From the NCBI RefSeq assembly GCF_002135335.1, contig NZ_NEGC01000001.1, forward strand, positions 186,001 through 250,000: DNA of 64,000 nt, read 5' to 3'. The notes beneath the pieces are model-generated. The model had not been told where the DNA came from. It ran no database searches and worked only from the letters and a program-made list of their open reading frames with translations. Origin of the DNA: Acinetobacter sp. ANC 4470 (GTDB lineage Bacteria > Pseudomonadota > Gammaproteobacteria > Pseudomonadales > Moraxellaceae). A program made the position numbers and the translations under genes. Within the stretch, counting starts at the first letter, position 1. Each line of letters begins with the position of its first letter. Positions 9,406-18,560 of the stretch are shown piece after piece.

Positions 9406-11049
9406 ATGTCTTACCAAACCTCTATTCATTTTGACCCAACTGCATTGCTGATAATAAAAAATGAGGTTGATAATTCAATTAAATTAGTTGAATCAGCGGT
9501 TAGTACTTTAGCAGAAGACCAAAGCTTACCTTTTGGTATTGATGATGCACTTAATCAATTTGAGCAATGCGCTCAAGTCTTGGCGCTCATTGATATGCAA
9601 AGTTTGGCTAAAATTGCTCAATATTCTGCAGAGTTAATGCGTAAAATCATGGGGAATCCTGCGCAAATTAACACGCAAGAGGTGATTGCTTTAAGTGAAG
9701 GCACCACCATGTTGAAGCGCTATATCGAATTTATTTGCTTGCGCGAAGTTAAAATTCCACAATTCCTACTCGATACCCTCAATCGCTTGGAAATTGTATT
9801 GGGTAAGCCCATTACCCATGAAGGTCAGCATATTGAGTCGCTACTTGACTGCATCACCCCAGATTTTCAACTGCCTCAAGCACCTACCTTAGAAAAATCT
9901 AAATATGTTCATCGCTTATATAAATTATCTTTAAACAAGATGATTAAACAAGCTGAAACTGAATTTGATCTTCAAGCGATTAAATTAGTTGGTACATATT
10001 TAGCAGGTCTTGCTGAAAATACGCCAAGTAAACAATATTGGAATTTGGTACATGTTGCATTTAATCAAATGGATAATTTGCTTCTCAATGACCCACGTTT
10101 CCGTACCTTAGTCAGTATTGAAAGAAATATGGCTCAATATTTTAATGCACCTGATGATTTTAAACCCAGCTTGTCCGATTTAGCCAATATCTTAAGTTTG
10201 TGTATTAGCCAAGAAGATAATGCTGCACAGCATATTCGTAACCAACTAAATATTGGTGACGACCATCTTACAGACACTCAATTACAAGTCTTCAGCCGCC
10301 ATCTGTATGGTCCTGATTTTGATACCATGCATACGATTAGTGAACTTGTGACCACAGAAATGGCACAAATTCGTAACGACATCGAATATAACTATCACAA
10401 CATGACAGCAGAAAAAACACTGGAATTACAACAAAAATTAAATAATCTGGCTAATATTTTCAAAGTGTTAAATCTAAATGAAGCCTTCAATAATTTATCG
10501 CGTCAAGCAAGTTTGCTTAACGATGTGGAGGTTCTAAAAGATGAAGGTTTTGCCCAACAATTAATGAATTGTATTTTATCTGCAATGAATTCAATTGGGG
10601 TACTCGAACGTCATCACACTTCAAGCCGTTTACAGCTTCGTGTCAACAATATGAATATTTCATTAGATCGTTTAGACGAAGCACATGAAGCGTTACTCAA
10701 TGAAGCTAAAATACTAATTGAACTTTCTAGCCAGACCTTAATGCAATATGCACAAGACAACAATCTTGCACCGATAGAAAATATTCCGACCCAATTACGC
10801 GAAATTGGGGGTGCGCTGTTGTTCTTAAATACTGAAGCAGGTCAAGTCGCATTAAGAACTGCTGCTGATTTTATTCAACAGAAAATTGAAACATCAGGAT
10901 TGATCAATGCTGAACATATCAATCATACGCTCGATATTCTAGCCAGTGCCGATATGATGATTGACAATTTAAAATACAAACAGCCTGTATTACAATCAAT
11001 GTTTAATGTAGCATTACAAAGTAGCGAAAAACTGAAAACTGTTGCCTAA
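9406..11049 (+). CDS. fimL: FimL-like protein (Chp/Pil chemosensory-associated)
   Basis: This is a 547-residue soluble, helix-rich protein without a signal peptide or an obvious catalytic motif. Its length and general composition match FimL, which resembles the N-terminal part of the type IV pilus histidine kinase ChpA/PilL but lacks the phosphotransfer histidines. In Pseudomonas and Acinetobacter FimL affects twitching motility and cAMP signalling. The start is supported by an AGGAAAGG ribosome-binding site. Its TAA overlaps the nudC ATG (TAATG), so the two are translationally coupled. I recognise the family by overall resemblance, not by a diagnostic motif, so another ChpA-N-like helical protein is possible. 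Confidence 0.6.
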   Translation: MSYQTSIHFDPTALLIIKNEVDNSIKLVESAVSTLAEDQSLPFGIDDALNQFEQCAQVLALIDMQSLAKIAQYSAELMRKIMGNPAQINTQEVIALSEGTTMLKRYIEFICLREVKIPQFLLDTLNRLEIVLGKPITHEGQHIESLLDCITPDFQLPQAPTLEKSKYVHRLYKLSLNKMIKQAETEFDLQAIKLVGTYLAGLAENTPSKQYWNLVHVAFNQMDNLLLNDPRFRTLVSIERNMAQYFNAPDDFKPSLSDLANILSLCISQEDNAAQHIRNQLNIGDDHLTDTQLQVFSRHLYGPDFDTMHTISELVTTEMAQIRNDIEYNYHNMTAEKTLELQQKLNNLANIFKVLNLNEAFNNLSRQASLLNDVEVLKDEGFAQQLMNCILSAMNSIGVLERHHTSSRLQLRVNNMNISLDRLDEAHEALLNEAKILIELSSQTLMQYAQDNNLAPIENIPTQLREIGGALLFLNTEAGQVALRTAADFIQQKIETSGLINAEHINHTLDILASADMMIDNLKYKQPVLQSMFNVALQSSEKLKTVA

Positions 11050-11822
11050 TGTCTGAATTATCACTTGCTTATATTTTTCATCAACATCAACTTTTAGTGG
11101 ATGAAAACTTTCAACTTCCTCAAGTTGAAAGTTTGGCAAGTGATCTTTATTTTAGCGCAGGCAATCAAGTGATTGCCCGTGATCTTCTTGAAGATGAAGC
11201 CATTCCTCAAGGTTTACAGTTGGTTCCCATTCGTCAATTATTGACGATTTGGGATATCCAACAGTTTGAATATGCCAGCCGTGCAATTCAACTATTAGAA
11301 TGGCGTAGAAATCATAAATTTTGCAGTTATTGTGGGCATCAAACAGAAGCACATCCGACTGAACATGCCATGATTTGTCCTGCATGCCGCTATCATCAAT
11401 ACCCCCGCGTACAACCTTGCGTTATCATTGTGATTACACGCGGCGATGACGAAATTTTACTGGCGAAAAATGCGAAAAACAAAACCAACATGTACGGACT
11501 CATCGCAGGTTTTGTCGAAGTTGGAGAAACTTTAGAAGAAGCAGTACGCCGTGAAACCTTCGAGGAAATTGGATTAAAATTAAAAAATCTCCAATATCTT
11601 GCCAGCCAGCCTTGGCCTTTCCCCAGTAATCTCATGCTCGCTTTTCGTGCTGAATATGCTTCTGGAGAAATAAAACTTCAGGAAGAAGAAATTAGCGATG
11701 CTCAATTCTTTAAATTTGATCAACTGCCTGAAATTCCATTTAAAGGCAGCATTGCATACGCGATGATCAAACATATAGTTGAAGGTCACCCTGTCGCAGA
11801 TGACACTCGCGAATGGTTATAA
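11049..11822 (+). CDS. nudC: NAD(H) pyrophosphatase / RNA deNADding enzyme NudC
   Basis: This 257-residue Nudix hydrolase splits NAD(H) to NMN(H) and AMP and, in characterised homologues, removes 5'-NAD caps from RNA. The zinc ribbon is seen as CSYCG (C92, C95) and CPACR (C110, C113). The Nudix box covers residues 154-176 (GFVEVGE...RETFEEIGL). The SQPWPFP motif (186-192) that distinguishes NADH pyrophosphatases follows at the usual distance. Length matches the family. The start overlaps the stop of the fimL-like gene. Confidence 0.95.
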   Translation: MSELSLAYIFHQHQLLVDENFQLPQVESLASDLYFSAGNQVIARDLLEDEAIPQGLQLVPIRQLLTIWDIQQFEYASRAIQLLEWRRNHKFCSYCGHQTEAHPTEHAMICPACRYHQYPRVQPCVIIVITRGDDEILLAKNAKNKTNMYGLIAGFVEVGETLEEAVRRETFEEIGLKLKNLQYLASQPWPFPSNLMLAFRAEYASGEIKLQEEEISDAQFFKFDQLPEIPFKGSIAYAMIKHIVEGHPVADDTREWL

Positions 11823-11823
11823 A

Positions 11824-12711
11824 TTAAGGTCTTAACGCTTCTTCTAAAACCGCCAAAATTTGTTTCTTGGTTTGGAAATAGCGACTAAACAAACTCGAAA
11901 CCGATCCCATAATGGAAACATGCCCCGTACCAGAGATGGTAATCATTTGGCTATGGTTGCCCTTTTCCTGCAAAATACGATGTAAATCTTGTGAATTACT
12001 ATGACCCACAACTTGGTCATCCGACGCTAAAAACAAGTAATGCTTAACTTCATTGCTTTCAACAAAATAATAAGGCATGACATGTTGATAAGGTACGCTC
12101 TGATCAAACGCATCCGCACATAAGGGATCATCTTTATAATCAAAATGATAAGGTCCAGACAAACCAATAACCACTCGAATTTGAGAACGACATTGTAAAG
12201 CATAAGGCTTCGGATGATAAATTGCCGACATAACATTAAAGGCACCCGCTGAATGCCCCATCAATACTATCTTTTCAGTCCGAATATTTAATTTAGCCTG
12301 ATGCTGCGTCAAATAATTTAATGCCAAACTCAAGTCATCAATATAACTCGGGAAAATATGTGCTGGTGCCAGATGATAATTAATGACGACAACATCATAA
12401 CCTTCTTTAGCAAAGGCTTCACCGACAAAGTGATAGTCTTTTTTATCTCCATGCAACCACGCCCCGCCATGTACAAACACAATTAAAGGACGTTGCTCAC
12501 GTGCTACTTCGGCAGAAAAAATATCTAAACGCTGTCGTGCTTTTAAACCATAAGCGATATTTTTATTCAGCGTATAACCCTTTCGAGGAGTTAAACGATT
12601 CAATACATAACTACCAAAATCGTACAGTCGGAACTCTTTATACAGCGTTCTCAACATTTCTACTTTTTGATCCAACGTTTTTTTGAAGACTTGAGTTACA
12701 TTATTGAGCAT
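11824..12711 (-). CDS. Alpha/beta hydrolase (esterase/lipase-like)
   Basis: This is a 295-residue cytoplasmic alpha/beta hydrolase of the BD-FAE/carboxylesterase type. The oxyanion-hole motif HGGAW is at residues 81-85, the nucleophile elbow GHSAGA places Ser154, an acidic candidate lies in ASDDQVV (about 231) and the catalytic His in GTGHVS (about 264). Substrate is unknown. Its first 11 bp overlap the 3' end of dolP, so it is probably co-transcribed downstream of dolP. It ends 2 bp from the convergent nudC stop. Confidence 0.82.
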   Translation of the reverse strand: MLNNVTQVFKKTLDQKVEMLRTLYKEFRLYDFGSYVLNRLTPRKGYTLNKNIAYGLKARQRLDIFSAEVAREQRPLIVFVHGGAWLHGDKKDYHFVGEAFAKEGYDVVVINYHLAPAHIFPSYIDDLSLALNYLTQHQAKLNIRTEKIVLMGHSAGAFNVMSAIYHPKPYALQCRSQIRVVIGLSGPYHFDYKDDPLCADAFDQSVPYQHVMPYYFVESNEVKHYLFLASDDQVVGHSNSQDLHRILQEKGNHSQMITISGTGHVSIMGSVSSLFSRYFQTKKQILAVLEEALRP

Positions 12712-13384
12712 TCGTAGGCTCTGCTTGATCGGGGTCGATTGCTACTGGTGTTTGTTCAACAGGTTGTGCATTGACGACTGGACTACTAAAGCTTGAAGTC
12801 ACTACACGGGCTTGTTCGACATTATCAATCAAGGTAACAATTTTAGTGACATTACCCACTTGCTGAAGCACTTGATTAAGGTCATTAATCTCTGCCTGAT
12901 TTAAACGTCCCATCACATATAAAATACCATCTTCGGTATGAATACGAACTTTACTATCGGATACAACCACGGCTTTCATCACCAATCCACGTGTATTTGC
13001 AGTTACCGTAGTATCTTGCATAATGGTGCTATAACCAATTTGGTTGCCAATGGTAATGTAATTATGTACCGTTTTAACATCTGTCATCGCACGTACATTA
13101 TCTTCAGCCAATTGCTTTAAATGCGCATCTGGCACTTGCCCTGTAAGCAGGACATTACCGTGAAAACTTTCAATATTTACACGAGATTGTTTAAAGCGTG
13201 AATCTAATTTATATAAATTAATTTTAGCAGTACGTTCTATAGAAGAATCAATAAATACTTGCCCAAGTGAACGAGCACCACTTTCTGTCCCAACTGGCGC
13301 TGATCCTGTACCACTCGATATAAAGCTCGCACAACCAGATAAACTTGCTACACACAGTAACGTCATTGCAATACGATTAAACAC
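12701..13384 (-). CDS. dolP: BON-domain outer-membrane lipoprotein, DolP (YraP)-like
   Basis: This 227-residue lipoprotein has a signal ending in lipobox LSGC, then two BON domains (roughly residues 45-115 and 120-195, with the recurring VRIHTEDGILYVMGRL and VNIESFHGNVLLTGQ strands). A Gln/Pro-rich tail is not part of the conserved fold. DolP maintains outer-membrane integrity at the division site in enterobacteria. The start is a GTG preceded by AGGAG at nine bases. The gene sits beside yraN, the LpoA-like gene and rsmI as in E. coli, but diaA, which lies between yraN and dolP there, is absent. Confidence 0.85.
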   Translation of the reverse strand: MFNRIAMTLLCVASLSGCASFISSGTGSAPVGTESGARSLGQVFIDSSIERTAKINLYKLDSRFKQSRVNIESFHGNVLLTGQVPDAHLKQLAEDNVRAMTDVKTVHNYITIGNQIGYSTIMQDTTVTANTRGLVMKAVVVSDSKVRIHTEDGILYVMGRLNQAEINDLNQVLQQVGNVTKIVTLIDNVEQARVVTSSFSSPVVNAQPVEQTPVAIDPDQAEPTNAQ

Positions 13385-13449
13385 TCAGCAAGGCTCCTAA
13401 TCATCTATTTAAATTCTATTTTATTGCAGTATTTATACTCTAATTTTGT

Positions 13450-13881
13450 TCAAAGATTAATAAACTCTTGATCAAAAGTAAACGCATTTTCAATCCATTG
13501 CTGATCATAAGGGCATTTAGAAAAATCTTGCTGTATCTTTTTTGCAAATTGTTGGAAAAAATCAAAGCAAATCACATCAAAACGACAATAAAATTCTTGA
13601 AATTGTGGCTGTGCATTTAAAAAGCAAAGTGCTGATTTCATAATTTTCTTTTGCTTTGAAGATGAAACCGTCTCACATGATTGTGCATATTGAGTCACTG
13701 AGCGCGCCTTAACCTCAACAAAAATCAACTCTTGATCCTTTTGTACAATCAAATCAATTTCTCCATAGCGGCAGTGATAATTTGCAATAATCAAGGTAAA
13801 ACCTTGCGCTTGTAATAGCTTTAGAGCTTGTAGTTCTGCCCATTGTCCCAAATTTAATGGGCTTGATATCGTGCTTAACAT
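13450..13881 (-). CDS. yraN: UPF0102 family protein YraN (PD-(D/E)XK nuclease fold)
   Basis: This 143-residue protein carries the UPF0102 core: an N-terminal [17 protein letters not shown] helix, then YGEIDLI (about residues 41-47) and FVEVKARS (about 54-61), which supply the Asp and Glu-x-Lys residues of a PD-(D/E)XK nuclease-like centre. The biochemical role of YraN is not settled. Its ATG overlaps by one base the stop of the upstream LpoA-like gene, an arrangement kept in many proteobacteria. Confidence 0.88.
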   Translation of the reverse strand: MLSTISSPLNLGQWAELQALKLLQAQGFTLIIANYHCRYGEIDLIVQKDQELIFVEVKARSVTQYAQSCETVSSSKQKKIMKSALCFLNAQPQFQEFYCRFDVICFDFFQQFAKKIQQDFSKCPYDQQWIENAFTFDQEFINL

Positions 13882-14435
13882 TACAGTACCTTCAATCCTT
13901 TTTCAGTATTTTCATAGCAATGTGGCATACAATAAATTTGATGGCCACTGATTTGGATAAGGCCTGTACGTCCCTGAAATTCAATATGTTTCAAATAAGA
14001 CGCTTGTAAATAGAACTGTTTAATTTTATCTTGCTCGAGCACTTGATTCAGTACATCTTGTTTTTTCGATAAGCTAAATTGCCAAACATTTTCCATTTGG
14101 TTCGTAACCTTGCTTAAACGCAGAATTCCAAGCTTCGGTTTCACCTGCATTAAAGCGTCCACGTCGTTGTGCACTAAAGGCCCAGCGATCAATTGCATGG
14201 TTTTTGTCACAGGGCGTTTTAACAGTTGCGCCATAAATTTCTGATCTGAGTTTACAAATTTAATTGGGGTTTTCATGCCTGATGCTTGATAAGCACGCAT
14301 AAAGCCCTGTTTGATACTCAATCCAGCTCGCGCCATAGGCCCAGATTCAGGTAAAATGACCAATACTTCAGCTTGTGCAGAGTTAAAAATGCCGTACAGG
14401 ATGAAACACATCAATTTTTTATTATTATTCAACAT
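13881..14435 (-). CDS. Short LpoA/YraM-like protein (penicillin-binding protein activator family)
   Basis: This 184-residue exported protein sits where lpoA (yraM) lies in enterobacteria: divergent from rsmI and directly upstream of yraN. A signal peptide (ending near FNSAQA) leads into [21 protein letters not shown], the start of a periplasmic-binding-protein type I fold, with [13 protein letters not shown] further on, as in LpoA. Full LpoA has about 600-680 residues with an extra N-terminal TPR-like domain; here only part of one lobe is left and no lipobox is seen. It may be a reduced functional version or a remnant. Function as an activator of PBP1a is therefore doubtful. Confidence 0.6.
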   Translation of the reverse strand: MLNNNKKLMCFILYGIFNSAQAEVLVILPESGPMARAGLSIKQGFMRAYQASGMKTPIKFVNSDQKFMAQLLKRPVTKTMQLIAGPLVHNDVDALMQVKPKLGILRLSKVTNQMENVWQFSLSKKQDVLNQVLEQDKIKQFYLQASYLKHIEFQGRTGLIQISGHQIYCMPHCYENTEKGLKVL

Positions 14436-14446
14436 TGGAAAACCTT

Positions 14447-15286
14447 ATGAGTGCTCAGTTATTTGTTGTAGCGACCCCAATTGGGCACTTAGATGACATT
14501 ACTTATCGTGCTATTGATGTTTTAAAGTCGGTTAGTATTATTGCGGCAGAAGATACGCGTACTTCTGCTCAATTATTAAAGCATCATAATATATCAACTC
14601 CACTCACGGCTTGCCATGAACATAATGAAAGTAACAAAATTGATATTTTGATCCAAAGATTGCTGAACGGCGAAAATATGGCATTGATTAGTGATGCCGG
14701 TACACCACTGATTAGTGATCCTGGTTTTAAATTAGTTCGTGCTGCACAAGACAATAATATCCGTGTTGTGCCTGTACCAGGTGCCTGTGCTGCGATTGCC
14801 GCACTTAGTTCTGTGGGTTTACCCAGTGACCGTTTTAGTTTTCAAGGCTTCTTGCCTTCACGTCAATCTCAACGCCTGATTCAGTTAGAAAAACTCAAAG
14901 ATGAAACACAAACTTTAATTTTTTATGAAGCACCACACCGTATTTTAGATTCAGTGAAAGATATGGCCGATGTTTTTGGTGCAGATCGCCCTGTGGGTTT
15001 TGCTCGCGAAATCACCAAGACCTTTGAAACCATTAAAAAAATGACCTTAGCCGATTTAATTCAATTGATTGAATCAGATCGTAACCAACAAAAAGGTGAA
15101 ATTGTTTTAGTCATTGGTGGTGCAACGCAAGAAAAGGATTTAGAGCAAGAAAAACTAGATCAGTTATTGACGCGTTTACTGCAAGATTTATCGGTCAAAG
15201 CCGCCTCTCAACTGGCAGCTGATTTGACTGGCATTAAAAAGAAAGTGGCCTACCAACGTGCATTGGAACTCACCAATAAAGATTAA
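14447..15286 (+). CDS. rsmI: 16S rRNA (cytidine(1402)-2'-O)-methyltransferase RsmI
   Basis: This tetrapyrrole-methylase-fold enzyme of 279 residues methylates C1402 ribose in the 16S decoding centre using S-adenosylmethionine. Signature segments are FVVATPIGHLDDIT near the N-terminus, AAEDTRTS, ALISDAGTPLISDPG, VPVPGACAAIAALS and FYEAPHRI. The ATG at 14447 is chosen over a TTG 12 bases earlier because the protein then begins MSAQLFVVATPIG as in the family, with GGAAAA upstream. It is divergent from the LpoA-like gene with only 11 bp between start codons. A strong terminator follows. Confidence 0.95.
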   Translation: MSAQLFVVATPIGHLDDITYRAIDVLKSVSIIAAEDTRTSAQLLKHHNISTPLTACHEHNESNKIDILIQRLLNGENMALISDAGTPLISDPGFKLVRAAQDNNIRVVPVPGACAAIAALSSVGLPSDRFSFQGFLPSRQSQRLIQLEKLKDETQTLIFYEAPHRILDSVKDMADVFGADRPVGFAREITKTFETIKKMTLADLIQLIESDRNQQKGEIVLVIGGATQEKDLEQEKLDQLLTRLLQDLSVKAASQLAADLTGIKKKVAYQRALELTNKD

Positions 15287-15305
15287 GAAATCAGTCCATC
15301 AAAAC

Positions 15306-15336
15306 TAAAAAAGCATCACCGAAGTGATGCTTTTTT
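15306..15336 (+). terminator. Rho-independent terminator of rsmI
   Basis: The stem GCATCAC/GTGATGC with a CGAA loop is flanked by A and T runs, 20 bp after the rsmI stop. The flanking runs make it usable from the other strand too, for the small gene that ends at 15367. Confidence 0.9.
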
Positions 15337-15366
15337 ATATCTCTGACAAAATGGCGCAAAAAAGGA

Positions 15367-15618
15367 TTAGTCTTTTGCAGATTCGTCCGCAGGAACTTCC
15401 GTAATGCGTCCACCACGTGCCAGAAATGCTGCAACTTCATCTTCCAATGCCTGACGTTGTTTCAACTTAGCTGTCACAGTCAATGTTTCAGCTTCTGCCA
15501 TATCACCATCAGTTGCACTATTTTCACTGCTGTCAGATGCACCTTTTTCAGCCGCTTTGGCTTCATCATCATCTACTGCTGTTTCTTCTACGTCATCGTA
15601 GTCATTCATATCCGTCAT
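15367..15618 (-). CDS. SutA-like small acidic RNA-polymerase-associated regulator
   Basis: This 83-residue protein has a very acidic N-terminal half (MTDMNDYDDVEE and many Asp/Glu) and a basic-hydrophobic C-terminal region containing KLKQRQALEDEVAAFLARGG followed by RITEVPADE. That second block closely resembles the C-terminal part of Pseudomonas SutA (a motif of the type EEFLARGGKVQEI), a small protein that binds RNA polymerase and favours ribosomal and housekeeping transcription in slow growth. I recognise this from memory; no alignment was run. The ATG at 15618 has a GGGGAG site eight bases upstream; an in-frame TTG at 15636 lacks one. Confidence 0.6.
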   Translation of the reverse strand: MTDMNDYDDVEETAVDDDEAKAAEKGASDSSENSATDGDMAEAETLTVTAKLKQRQALEDEVAAFLARGGRITEVPADESAKD

Positions 15619-15795
15619 CTTTATTTCTCCCCACAAATGACTTCTATTGATCCAATTTAAATTGGTTGCGAATTAGGGAGAAATTTACCAATCTCTGAGC
15701 ATTTCGCATAGAGTTAAATATTAAAAATTCGTATCTTTTTTAATCAAAAAAGTAAACTTGTATGTATATTTGTACAAAAAGCAGCATTTTAAAAA

Positions 15796-17028
15796 TTAAA
15801 CTGCATATATGGTCTGTTTTAAAACCTGTAACCCATTGGCTTGAGACAAAAAGGCATCTTTTAAAATCGTATGCTGTTCTACTTGTTTTAAGCCAAAATT
15901 ACGTGCCCATACCACTGGAAGAAGCTGTGTCGTCTCCAACCAACCCAGTGCAGACATACTGTGCATCATGGCATCATTTTGTCCTTTACGGCGGTGCTCA
16001 TAGCGCTGCAAGGTTTGTTGATGTACCCATACGCCGCGCTTTTGATCATGCAGCAACACATCACATAAAATAGCGGCATCCAAGCAACCGATATTCACCC
16101 CTTGCCCTGCTAATGGATGAATCACATGTGCAGCATCGCCTATCAGCGCTAAGCCCGCTTTGACATACTGCTGTGCTGCGCGCGCTTTCAGTGGAAATTG
16201 TGCGCGTGGCGTTGCCTCTAGAACTTGACCCAACATATGATGACTTTCACGGGTGAGAAGTGCACAAAAATCTGCATCATCCAGAGTTGCATATTCTTCG
16301 GCATAATCATCTGGCAATGTCCAAACGATGGATTGCCAATAATCCTCTTGCTCAGGTTTTAAACTCGCCATCGGTAAAAATGCCAACGGCCCAGTTTCAA
16401 GGAAAATTTGACGCGCGACATGCAAATGTGGCTGTGCCGTTCGAATCGCACAGGTCAAACCCGCTTGCTTATAATCCAAGACATCAATATCGATAAAAGC
16501 TTGCTCTCGTACAAAGGAATTTGCACCATCTGCACCGATCACCAATTTTGTTTTCAGCTGTGAACCATCGGCAAGGTGAATATGCCAAACCCCAATGCCT
16601 TGTTCCACACGGGTGACTTTAACTTGAGTACGGTAATCTCTAACCTGTTCCAGCATTTTTTGCTGAATGGCTAAATTCAAAACACTCGGTTCAACCATAG
16701 AACCTAAAGTCTGTTCAACACTGGGTATGTATTGACTAGGTTGTCCAAAATTGATTTCACCATAACCATTTTTATTCCACACTTGCATACCGCTATAAGG
16801 CATGTGGCGCGCAAGTTTGTCCCATACATGCACTGTTTTTAACAAATGAATGGTCGCTTGGCTTAATGCCAATACACGCGGATTGGCAACGGCTAAAGTT
16901 TTGGCTTCATCCAGAATAGGGGCAGCATCTAAAACCGTTGCTTGTACGCCACCTTGAGCAAGCAGCAAGGCAGCTAAACCACCAACTAAGCCACCGCCAA
17001 TAATGACAACATCTAAAACATCACTCAT
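15796..17028 (-). CDS. FAD-dependent ubiquinone-biosynthesis hydroxylase (UbiI/UbiF/VisC type)
   Basis: This 410-residue flavoprotein monooxygenase belongs to the UbiH/COQ6 family that hydroxylates the ring of the quinone precursor on the inner membrane. The FAD-binding Rossmann motif VVIIGGGLVGGLAALLLAQ is at the N-terminus, a second motif LVIGADGANSFVR is near residue 160, and IGDAAHVIHPLAGQGVNIG (near residue 290) is the family signature. It overlaps the upstream hydroxylase gene by 4 bp, so they form an operon. Which ring position it modifies cannot be read from the sequence; its place in the pepP-ubiH-visC order favours UbiI/VisC. Confidence 0.88.
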   Translation of the reverse strand: MSDVLDVVIIGGGLVGGLAALLLAQGGVQATVLDAAPILDEAKTLAVANPRVLALSQATIHLLKTVHVWDKLARHMPYSGMQVWNKNGYGEINFGQPSQYIPSVEQTLGSMVEPSVLNLAIQQKMLEQVRDYRTQVKVTRVEQGIGVWHIHLADGSQLKTKLVIGADGANSFVREQAFIDIDVLDYKQAGLTCAIRTAQPHLHVARQIFLETGPLAFLPMASLKPEQEDYWQSIVWTLPDDYAEEYATLDDADFCALLTRESHHMLGQVLEATPRAQFPLKARAAQQYVKAGLALIGDAAHVIHPLAGQGVNIGCLDAAILCDVLLHDQKRGVWVHQQTLQRYEHRRKGQNDAMMHSMSALGWLETTQLLPVVWARNFGLKQVEQHTILKDAFLSQANGLQVLKQTIYAV

Positions 17029-18233
17029 GCTTTTAGTCCCATTGCATAATTGGCAACAAGCGGTTTAATGCCCGGAATGGTATCAAAAGCGAGTAAACCG
17101 GTGTTTCGAATAAATTTGAGTATCGGATTTTGATTGCTAAAGCCACGTACCACAGAATCGCAGAACTTAATCACACGTTGTTGATCGGTTAAACGCGCTT
17201 GTTCATAAGCCAGCAACATACTTGGCTGACCAATATCAGCCGATTGTGCGAGTTGCTCTGTCAGATAACGAACCAAAACATAAGCATCACGCATACAGAG
17301 GTTGAAACCTTGCCCCGCCACAGGATGAATGGTGTGTGCTGCATTACCCATCAGTACCACGCGACCAATGGCTTGTTTTTCTGCCAGTACTTGTGACAAT
17401 GGGAAACTAAAGCGTTTACCCGTTTTTTGGAATTTTCCTGCACGGTCGCCATAGGTTTCTTGTAAGGCATCAAGGAAATGTTGGTCATTTTCATCGCCCA
17501 ACCATTCGCCTTCTGTGCCTTTTTTCACCGGCCAAACCACAGAGCGACGATATTCACCCGGTAAAGGTAATAGTGCCAAAGGCCCTAAATGGCTAAAGCG
17601 TTCAAAACCAACATGCTGATGCGGTTTCGATGTTTGTACTGTGGTGACAATCGCGACTTGGTCATAATCATGTTCGCTTGCGCCAATACCAAGCGCTTTA
17701 CGGCAAAATGAATCACGACCATCGGCAGCAATCACTAATTTTGCCTGTAATGATAAATGCTCTTCATCACGTATCGCCTCAATCAATGCTTGATCGGTGT
17801 CTTGCGTCAGTGAAGTAACTTGTACGCCATCAATCAGTTCAATGAGCGGCTGTTTACGAACTTCTGTAAGCAGTACACGCCCCAGCCAAGCATTTTCAAT
17901 CACCTGACCAAAGCTTTCGACTTTTTCTTGTTCTGCTTTTAAGCGTGCCTTACCAAAACTGCCTTGTTCAGTAATATTCACCTCAAGAATTGGGATTGCA
18001 TGTTCTTGCAATGCATTCCATAAACCGAGTTCTTGATAAATTTGCACACTGCGACGCGACAATGCACTATTTCGCGCATCAAAACTCGAGTGATATGGCG
18101 CAAGATTAGCATCATCATAATTGGGGTATTGAATGGCTTCCAATAGTTTTACTGCAATATTTGCTTTGGCTAGCATCAAAGCAAGGCTTAGCCCCACCAT
18201 ACCACCGCCCACAATGATGACTTCTTGTTGCAT
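17025..18233 (-). CDS. ubiH: 2-octaprenyl-6-methoxyphenol hydroxylase UbiH
   Basis: This 402-residue FAD monooxygenase of the UbiH/COQ6 family acts in aerobic ubiquinone synthesis. FAD-binding motifs are VIIVGGGMVGLSLALMLAK at the N-terminus and LVIAADGRDSFCRK near residue 165; the family signature MGNAAHTIHPVAGQGFNL lies near residue 280. AAGGAT precedes the ATG. In Pseudomonas and E. coli ubiH directly follows pepP. Here 2.46 kb containing an MFS gene separates them, so ubiH must use a new promoter or read-through. Confidence 0.88.
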   Translation of the reverse strand: MQQEVIIVGGGMVGLSLALMLAKANIAVKLLEAIQYPNYDDANLAPYHSSFDARNSALSRRSVQIYQELGLWNALQEHAIPILEVNITEQGSFGKARLKAEQEKVESFGQVIENAWLGRVLLTEVRKQPLIELIDGVQVTSLTQDTDQALIEAIRDEEHLSLQAKLVIAADGRDSFCRKALGIGASEHDYDQVAIVTTVQTSKPHQHVGFERFSHLGPLALLPLPGEYRRSVVWPVKKGTEGEWLGDENDQHFLDALQETYGDRAGKFQKTGKRFSFPLSQVLAEKQAIGRVVLMGNAAHTIHPVAGQGFNLCMRDAYVLVRYLTEQLAQSADIGQPSMLLAYEQARLTDQQRVIKFCDSVVRGFSNQNPILKFIRNTGLLAFDTIPGIKPLVANYAMGLKA

Positions 18234-18560
18234 GCGTATATCCTTTTTATGATGTATCCGAAGTCACAACCTTCAAATACCTATAACTTTTAATGGATTT
18301 TATATTACATCAAAGATCTTAATTTTTATAATAAAGTGGATGTTTTTACGTACTTTCACCGTAAAGCTATGTCATGGTGGTGATTGAAGTAGCAACGCTA
18401 TAAACTTTTCGCTGATATTGCTCAGATAGTTGTTTAATCCAACGAATTAAAATCGCGGAACACAACTATTCACGTAAAAGCCCATGATGATAAAACCATC
18501 ATAAACTAGTCATTTTTATTGATGAGAATATAGACACTTTAAATGGGTTCTAACAAACGC
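18234..18560. other. Intergenic segment upstream of ubiH, decayed sequence
   Basis: No intact gene is visible. On the minus strand a short open stretch reads LIRWIKQLSEQYQRKVYSVAT (about 18380-18455), interrupted by stops on both sides; it has a protein-like composition but I cannot name the family. The ubiH promoter should lie here; an AT-rich run around 18300-18325 is a candidate, not a confident call. Confidence 0.4.

Noticed and set aside
15701-15728. Weak Xer-like sequence starting ATTTCGCATAG
   Set aside because: The XerC arm is 10/11 but the XerD position matches only about 7/11 with a broken core; not counted as a site.
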